Shown here: positions 7,224-12,857 of the stretch, piece by piece
Layout: each line of letters opens with the position of its first letter
How positions within the stretch are numbered: position 1 is the first letter of the stretch
Assembly (NCBI GenBank): GCA_036939755.1
Contig: JALLAZ010000682.1
Location: 1 to 12,857, forward strand
From: Stephanodiscus triporus
Taxonomy: Eukaryota; Bacillariophyta; Thalassiosirophyceae; Thalassiosirales; Thalassiosiraceae
Direction of reading: 5' to 3'
DNA length: 12,857 nucleotides
Made by a program: the position numbers and the translations under genes
Notes under the pieces: model-generated
Databases searched by the model: none
What the model was told of the DNA's origin: nothing
What the model saw: only the letters and a program-made list of their open reading frames with translations

Positions 7224-8390
7224 ATGGCGCTCCTCGACCCGCCGGACCCCGACGACGTCGTCCCAGTCCTGATATGGTGGGGATTCCTCTCCGCCGTCGC
7301 GGTGCTCAACTGCGGCGTCCTCCTCCGGTCCGCCCGTTCCTCCCTCTCGTCCAATCGTCGCTCCCTCCCCCCCTGGCTGCGATCCATCCGCGACCGACAG
7401 TTCGACATGTCGTCGACCTACGTCTACGGATGCGCCTACAGGTCGATACTCCCGTGTCATCACACGCTCCGTCGCGTCCTCGTGCGCTCGGTCGCGTCGA
7501 CGGGATTCGTCGGCAGGGCCGTCGCGACGGTCGCCGAGCTCGGGGTGGCCGAACAGGCCTCGCTCCTCCTTCGCGAGGTCGGCATCGCGACCGAAGACGA
7601 AACGACGATCGCGACATCCCGCGTCGTCGTGCCGATCCTGCTCGTCGCGGAAATCTCCTCGTGGTACGCGTGCGCGACGACGAATTACGCCGGATCGATC
7701 GTCGAGGAGGGACTGTGGGCGACGTGCGCGATGCTCGTGGCGTCGTGCTTGGCGAGGTGTCGACGCGAGTACGAGGTGGGGGGGGAGCAGTGGCGCTTCG
7801 TGCGCAGGGCGGTGAGAAGAGAGGGCGCGACGAATGGCAGTATTTCGTCTGCCCGTTGCGACGATGCGTCCCACGGCTGATGCGCATCGTCGTTTCCATT
7901 ATTATTGCTTCAATCGCCGAGGATGATGAGGTGAATCGATCCGCGCTTACCACATCCATTCGTCGTTCTCATAACACCGTCCGTTTTTTCCCCGCCACGC
8001 CTCCACTCTTCCTCCGACACGATACCGCGAAATATACAGTTGACGATCAACACTGCGTACTTCGTGTACATGATTTCCGTCGACGTGCCGAACTACGTCC
8101 GTGCTCATCTCGCCAACACCGCGCGCGGCGTTTCGTATCACTCCGTATCCGACGGACTCGGATCGCTGTTGAGAATCGACAAGCACAACCTGACGTGGTC
8201 GTGCGAAGATTGGCGGTACTCCATGTGCTGGATGACTCTTTATTTTAGCGTGGCTTGCTGGGCAAGCATCTGGATGGTGAACGCTCCACGGATGGACGAG
8301 GGACTCGTGCGTTCGAAGTTGTCAGTTACGGCGGGGGCGGAGGCAGGAGTGGCGGCGGCGGCACTAAGCACGATGAAGAAAGAGATGTAG
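7224..8390 (+). CDS. Multi-pass membrane protein of a conserved uncharacterised algal family (two exons)
   Basis: Exons 7224-7811 and 8040-8390 join in phase 0 to 312 residues. Hydrophobic segments lie near residues 12-34, 86-108, 132-151, 162-178, 196-213 and 258-277. Conserved-looking motifs include 'YVYGCAYRSILP' (66-77), 'ATVAELGVAEQASLLL' (101-116), 'ISSWYACATTNYAGSIVEE' (144-162), 'VDVPNY' (210-215) and 'WMTLYFSVACWAS' (260-272). I recall this order of motifs from unannotated membrane proteins of algae and protists; no function is known to me. The tail (about 284-312) is Ala-rich and ends in a basic stretch. Without splicing, exon 1 would run into a stop at 7880 and lose the 'VDVPNY' half. 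The start at 7224 is the first ATG and places a hydrophobic helix close behind it. Confidence 0.82.
7812..8039 (+). other. Intron of the 7224-8390 gene
   Basis: The donor GTGAGA begins at 7812 and the acceptor TACAG ends at 8039, giving 228 bases. It joins 'QWRFVRRA' to 'LTINTAYFVYMISVDVPNY' in phase 0, which keeps a helix plus the family motif continuous. A pyrimidine-rich stretch lies around 7980-8020. Confidence 0.8.
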
Positions 8391-8937
8391 AGGAGCACTC
8401 ACAAAATTTTTGGGGAGGAGGACTTTGATCTATTTATTGGCACCTGTTTGGATAGCTGGTACGACATGCAATTCATAAAATGAACACGTTTGTGACAGTG
8501 ATACCATAGTGACTCACTTCGACATTTGGGTATGTACTGGAGTTGAGAGATTCAGTTGGTTTCAATTTAAAAAATTATACTGAGATAAATAAAGATACGT
8601 CAATGATAATTAAATAGTCACTCTTTGTGACTCTAATCTTATTGATACGCAGCAGCTGAATGCTGAGCCTGCTGCTGACTGCTATAAGTACTTGAGTACT
8701 CACTTCTACTCCTATCGCTACATGCCAGTGATGATGGGATTATTAGAGGTTATGAGCAAAATTTTTCCTCGCCTACGGCTCAGAGGTCTTTGATTGGCTT
8801 CCCCTCATCTTCGGATCCGCCTCGATTTTGTTGGCCCCCGGGCTGTTGGAGTTGGGTGGATTATTTCCCCCTCAAATATTTTATTCTCTACGTCTACGGA
8901 TTTTACTACGTTTTATCGACTTACCCCTTACTAACAC
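8391..8937. other. AT-rich spacer; 3' flank of the upstream gene and possible 5' LTR/leader of the retrotransposon
   Basis: No gene is supportable here. It must hold the 3' UTR of the gene ending at 8390 and, towards the right, the leader of the retrotransposon whose Gag starts at 8938. A 5' LTR may lie inside, but the matching 3' LTR is outside the window, so its limits cannot be shown. TGGCCCCCGGGC at 8832-8843 has the TGG start of a tRNA primer-binding site but no CA LTR end directly before it. AGTCAC/GTGACT arms form a small hairpin near 8617-8633. Confidence 0.5.
8588..8593 (+). terminator. Candidate poly(A) signal of the 7224-8390 gene
   Basis: AATAAA lies about 200 bases after the stop at 8390 in AT-rich sequence. 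Position and motif fit; there is no other support. Confidence 0.35.
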
Positions 8938-11900
8938 ATGGCTCCGACAGAGAAGGTGGCCGCGACAGTGGACTTCCCCCCCCCTCCCCCCGCTCCTGAC
9001 GAACCGCTAAATCGACACGCGACACTCCATTCGGCAACGTCGTCCGTGGCTCCTCTCGCGGCGCCCACGAATTTCGACCGGGGTATCAATGTTCCTCCAG
9101 CAATGGCGGCGGGGCAACCCCCTTCGGACACTCAAGATTCGTCCCTGTCGTTGTTATCCCGAACTCCAGCTCACAAGAGCGACGGCTTTGTCACGATCAC
9201 ATCGTCGCGCGGCCGGGGCACGCTGGCAGCGGCAGATGCCTTCCTCCCTCCTGAGAATGTGGGTGTTCCCCAACCCCAAGAGAATGCGAACGCGTATGCT
9301 GCCTTCGACGACACGTCGTCGGTTGCGTCCGTGGACCGCCACGAGGATGACCTGCAATCTCTCACCGGAGCTGCTGTTATGGACTGTGCGAGTATCCAGG
9401 CTCTTGTCGAAAAATCTTTCGATGAGTTCTTTGGCCCTGACTCGCACCACGAGACTACTCCTCTCCGCATTAAAGGATTATTCGACGCGGGGGCCCGGGT
9501 TATCGATCGGCTACTGTCGGAAATTCAGGACGAACATCATCGGCACGCAACCCGCACAGACCAGCACCTCACATTGATCAAGGAATCGACGCAATGGGAC
9601 CGCGGGGTTCTTCGGGCAGATGTTGCCGCACTCCGTAAAGAGACGGAAGATGCCCTCGCCCCCCCAGTTCGCACCCTGTCTGCCCTCACGGCTTGGGCTG
9701 AAAAGTCCAAACAGACAATAACTGCCCTGTTGGAATCATCCGCGAGGAATACTCAAGCCATCAACAAGCTCCGTCAGGAAATCGAGGGGTGTGTGGCTGT
9801 CAAAAATTTAGTCGATGACATTAAAACACGTCAGCTCACTCAGATTTGGGAGAGTATTAAACGCGTCAAAAATACGGGGTTGAAGGATATGGCTACCCGT
9901 TATAACACATTGGATACAAAATTCACCGACAGATTAGACATGGCTAATATACGGGTGGATGCAATCATACGAGCGGGCATACCCCCCATGCAGGACCCTG
10001 GGGGGGACGTTGCGACACCTCCGGTGCGCAATCCTGATTCTTCCCCGTCGTCCCCACCACCTGACGGCGCCAATCAGTCGGAACCGGCACATGTGGTCCC
10101 GGCTTTGGCCACTCACGGGGATGAACGGCCGACCTTGGATTGTACGGTGGAAAGGCCTCGGACTGATGCCTCGTCCCACCCCTCGGTATCCCTTGATGCT
10201 CATCACTCGGGACAACCCAACTTGCCCCACGACAATGATTTCAGGGATGCGGCATCTTCGTCGTCCGTTCGGTGGCGCACGCATCTCGATCCTAGAACCT
10301 CATCTCACTCAGATGAGGCGTTCCGGCAGGAGAGGAGAAACGTGTATGGCTCTCGTGGCTCGACACGTCCGCCTTCGGACCCATACTTTGGGTCCCGTGA
10401 CACCAGGAATGACCCCCGCCGTGATGATGCTCACGTTCCCCCCCATAATATTCGACCGCGGGATGTGGACGTCGAATACGGCTCTGACGATGAGACCCAT
10501 CTTCCACAAGGGGGGCAGATCGTGTCACCCCGACATTGGGATTGTCGCCAGATTGCTCACTCCACGGGACATAGTCCTCTTGATGCTGAGTCTCTCGTTT
10601 GTCGTTAATTCCATGGGTATCGGCGGGGGTTTTATCCACTCACGGCTGTGATCATTCGGAGTTGTGCACATGGCGGTGTCACCCCATATTGTAACGATAT
10701 CATTCTCCTCCATCGACGGGTTATGGACGCTTGGGAAAATCGCCGTACACAACAGAGTGGTCCATCAGTGGATAGAATATTGGAGAAAGGTCTCCCGGTC
10801 TTCCCCAAATTGGACTCGTTGGATGTGGCTGCCACGGTGACTTTTTACGACAAACTCCAGAAGACATCGGCTCTGTTCCTTCTCCCCTTGATGGTACTTC
10901 ATGCCATCAATCTAAACATGGGCTTCGAAAGCCTATGTCCCCCGGGTCTGGGCTTGCCTTGATATGCGGAAATTGCGGGGGTTCTCATGGAGGTGCTCCT
11001 GCGCTTGCTTCCGGAATTGGATTCTCAGGTGACTTCGCTGGTGACCGTGGTGCGGGCCGAATCGAACAACGGGTTCGACCTCCTTTGGTGGATACTCAAA
11101 CTTGCCGTCCCAGGATTTGATCCACCCTCCAAATCTTGGCGCCAGTCTGGCTCGGCGATGATATCTTTGATTTCTGCCCATCATATGTCTTGTACTTTCG
11201 TCTCCAGGCGAAGAAGGGAGTTGTTCATGATGAGCGGACCAAAAGTCTAATGTTTCTCCAGGCAGTTTGGGAACCGGCTTACGTTGATGTCATTACCACA
11301 CTTCAAGCTCACATTGACACCTACCTGTCAAAACATGATTTTGGGTATCTTCCTCTGAACCTATGTATGATGGGTTTAGCAGTCCAGATGAATAAAAATG
11401 CTCGCGCTCGGGTCCGTGACGTCTTGCCAAGAGTGGCACGCCGGCTCGTGTGGGACCCAGATGGCTAGCACCCATGATCAACTCCGGAGATTCAAGGGTA
11501 TCATCAACCATGGCTCTTCCGTACTGAGACTCCTCGGGATCGCCAGTCTTACTATACTGCGGGGGCTCGCACGCCTGACCGACGCTATGACGGACGCACA
11601 CGCAATTCCCCCCGTCATCATTGCCATGATGGTCCCCGCGGCCGCTATGCCAGGCCTGATCACAATCGACGGGCATGGGACCCGGACATCACGTGTGCTG
11701 CATGCAAGCGATGGGGTCACCCAGCATCGAATTGTGATATGCTGGCTATGGCATTATTTCTTGAAAAGTATAACAGGTCGATGACTGCTGTCGATCGGGA
11801 CAAAATTGAGACTGCGTGGCTTCAACTGTGGAAGGATAAACTCAGCAATCCAAGCCGATTGCCACGTAAGGTGATGAAAGCATATCTGGACTGCATGGAT

Positions 11901-12011
11901 ATCTCGGCTGAGGTGTTGGACGAACAGATGGACTGGGAATGCTGGCCGGTCGATGATGAGGTGGAAGGTTTTGGTTTGGACACTTCGTTGGACTTGTTGC
12001 AGCCTTTATGA
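8938..12011 (+). pseudogene. gag: Gag of the copia-type retrotransposon, broken
   Basis: The first part is open for 556 codons (8938-10608): a Pro/Ser/Thr-rich N-terminus, then a helical, probably coiled-coil region at residues about 145-345, then another disordered, charged stretch. The same frame goes on after a TAA (10606-10608) into a capsid-like region with 'FYDKLQKTSALFLLPLMVLH', 'GFESLCPPGLG' and 'VVRAESNNGFDLLWW', and is hit by a TGA at 10960-10962. A frameshift near 11122-11135 moves coding to another frame with 'YFRLQAKKGVVHDERTKSLM'. That frame carries a TAG (11466-11468) and a TGA (11475-11477), then an Arg-rich stretch, a zinc knuckle (11694-11735) and an acidic tail, ending at TGA 12009-12011, which may be a further mutation. 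Gag would package element RNA; this copy can yield only the N-terminal part. Confidence 0.82.
11694..11735 (+). other. CCHC zinc knuckle coding segment of Gag
   Basis: The segment encodes CAACKRWGHPASNC, a perfect C-x2-C-x4-H-x4-C zinc knuckle, the RNA-binding nucleocapsid motif of retrotransposon Gag. It follows an Arg/Asp/Gly-rich stretch typical of nucleocapsid regions. It is intact although the frame around it is broken. Confidence 0.93.
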
Positions 12012-12826
12012 CTAGGATATGGCTCGTCTCGATGCGTTGGGTCAGGTCATATTCCTCCACAGCAACACTCCCACCTTGTCTCTCAACTCTCCTTCACGCC
12101 GGCCCGCATCCCATCTGCACATGATGACTCACCTGCTCTCTCTGGTGTTGGCCTCGGGCCTGCACCTGCTGGCCTTCTCCCACCACCTCACCCGCCTCCA
12201 CCAGGGACTCAGCGGGTATCCTTTGCACCTGTCTCACGTCGTCCAGCCTCTCCGCGTACGGTGATGCCTTTGGTGTCTTTTCAGGTGCCCTTGGACAAAG
12301 CACGTCCGGTGCCTACAGACAGGGATGACTCTTTCATCCCTCTGGGATCAGTAGCCGATCCCAGTATTCCATCCGGCCGGTGTCCCCAACGACTCCGTTT
12401 GAGTTCCCATTTCACGCAGCAGAGAAAGCGTATTGTGACTTCAATGTCTCTGGAGGCATTTCGGGTGACACTCTCAGGGATAGTGTTACTCATGTCGTTG
12501 GGTTGCCACGGGTGTGCGGGCTCTCACTTGATTCAGATTTTGTTGTCCGAGTCTCCTGTGCCACCACATCATCGGACTCATGGGATACTCCGTCGCTGAT
12601 GGATGGCGGGGCCAACATTTGCTTAACTGGAGTCTTGGACCTCCTGGTGGATGTGGAAAGTATTTCTCCGCTTCCTATTTCAGTCACTACCAAAACAGAG
12701 GATATCTCATTGGATGACTGCTGCACTGAGAAGGGACTTATACCGTTGACCCTGGTGGATGGATTGGTTTACTATCAACCCTGCTATTATTGTAAAAATG
12801 CGGTGGAAACCATTATGGGAAAATAG
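12012..12826 (+). pseudogene. pol: Pol N-terminus: proline-rich linker and aspartic protease of the copia element, broken and partial
   Basis: The frame that follows Gag stays open after the stop at 12009 and encodes a linker with a run of prolines ('LLPPPHPPPPGTQRVSFAP'). A frameshift between about 12300 and 12380 moves coding to the frame open from 12380 to 12826. There 'PSLMDGGANICLTG' carries the retropepsin-type D-G-G-A active-site motif, with the catalytic Asp codon at 12602-12604. A conserved block follows ('LDDCCTEKG', 'YYQPCYYCKNAVETI') that I associate with CoDi elements. The frame ends at TAG 12824-12826. The last 45 or so bases of the window no longer resemble the continuation I would expect, so the element may be disrupted near 12812. 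Protease would cut the polyprotein; this copy cannot make an intact one. Confidence 0.78.
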
Positions 12827-12857
12827 GTAAAATGTCACTGCATAAGCATTGTGGCCA

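Larger units (their letters stand above)
8938..12857 (+). mobile_element. Decayed Ty1/copia-type (CoDi-like) LTR retrotransposon, 5' half
   Basis: A long Gag, a CCHC zinc knuckle, a proline-rich linker and a retroviral-type aspartic protease follow in the order of a Gag-Pol polyprotein. The sequence resembles the diatom CoDi copia-like elements as I remember them. Integrase, reverse transcriptase, RNase H and the 3' LTR would lie beyond the right edge. Five in-frame stops and at least two frameshifts interrupt the reading frame, so this copy is not able to make its proteins. Its left limit is not resolved; 8938 is only the Gag start. It lies on the same strand as, and 547 bases after, the 7224-8390 gene. 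Confidence 0.85.

Noticed and set aside
7158..8248. Minus-strand and alternate plus-strand frames over the 7224-8390 gene
   Set aside because: They are Arg/Asp-rich shadows. The chosen frame has helices, family-like motifs and a phase-consistent intron.
8641..8700. CTG/AGTACT-rich stretch as a possible origin or recombination site
   Set aside because: The repeats are short and imperfect, and nothing nearby supports such a role. A shared CTGAATGCTGAG also at 5958-5969 is too short to define a repeat family.
10606..12380. Programmed frameshifting or stop readthrough as the explanation for the broken Gag-Pol frame
   Set aside because: There are five stops and two frame changes spread across Gag, including inside the capsid-like region. 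Programmed recoding would act once, at the Gag-Pol border. Decay is the simpler reading.
1..12857. tRNA, rRNA, CRISPR arrays or bacterial-type operons
   Set aside because: No cloverleaf, ribosomal segment, regular repeat array or Shine-Dalgarno-led gene cluster was visible on either strand.

Overview
The window looks like nuclear DNA from a stramenopile alga, most probably a diatom. The reasons are: genes with short GT-AG introns and no operon-like packing; a KIN17 gene, which is restricted to eukaryotes; a secreted prolyl 4-hydroxylase whose domain order and C-terminal tail resemble diatom proteins I know; and a decayed Ty1/copia-type retrotransposon whose Gag and protease resemble the diatom CoDi lineages. 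I cannot name the species. All intron boundaries come from reading frame, splice consensus and family conservation, not from transcripts.

Layout. 1-1063 is AT-rich with no supportable gene; it holds one striking perfect hairpin (231-267). 1064-1711 (-) is the C-terminal remnant of a retroelement protein with a Cys-rich motif like that of Penelope/LINE-type elements. 1837-3393 (+) is KIN17 (462 aa, one intron inside the zinc finger). It converges on 3687-5454 (-), a three-exon prolyl 4-hydroxylase (466 aa) with a signal peptide and an N-terminal domain resembling the VHL beta domain. 5455-6041 has no clear gene. 6042-6833 (-) is a 263-aa membrane protein built from two tandem four-helix units. 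A 390-bp divergent spacer separates it from 7224-8390 (+), a two-exon, 312-aa multi-pass membrane protein of a conserved but uncharacterised family. 8391-8937 is AT-rich spacer that may contain a 5' LTR. From 8938 to the window end lies the retrotransposon, with a long Gag, a zinc knuckle, a proline-rich linker and a retroviral-type aspartic protease. It is broken by five in-frame stops and at least two frameshifts, and the rest of pol is outside the window.

The host genes form no obvious pathway: an RNA/DNA-binding nuclear protein, a secretory-pathway hydroxylase and two membrane proteins of unknown role. The window reads as an ordinary gene-rich segment bounded by retroelement remains. I did not find a convincing new multi-gene system. 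The most interesting single items are the VHL-like/prolyl-hydroxylase fusion, the duplicated membrane protein with its repeated GNGYFA motif, the 231-267 hairpin and the mutation pattern in the dead retrotransposon.
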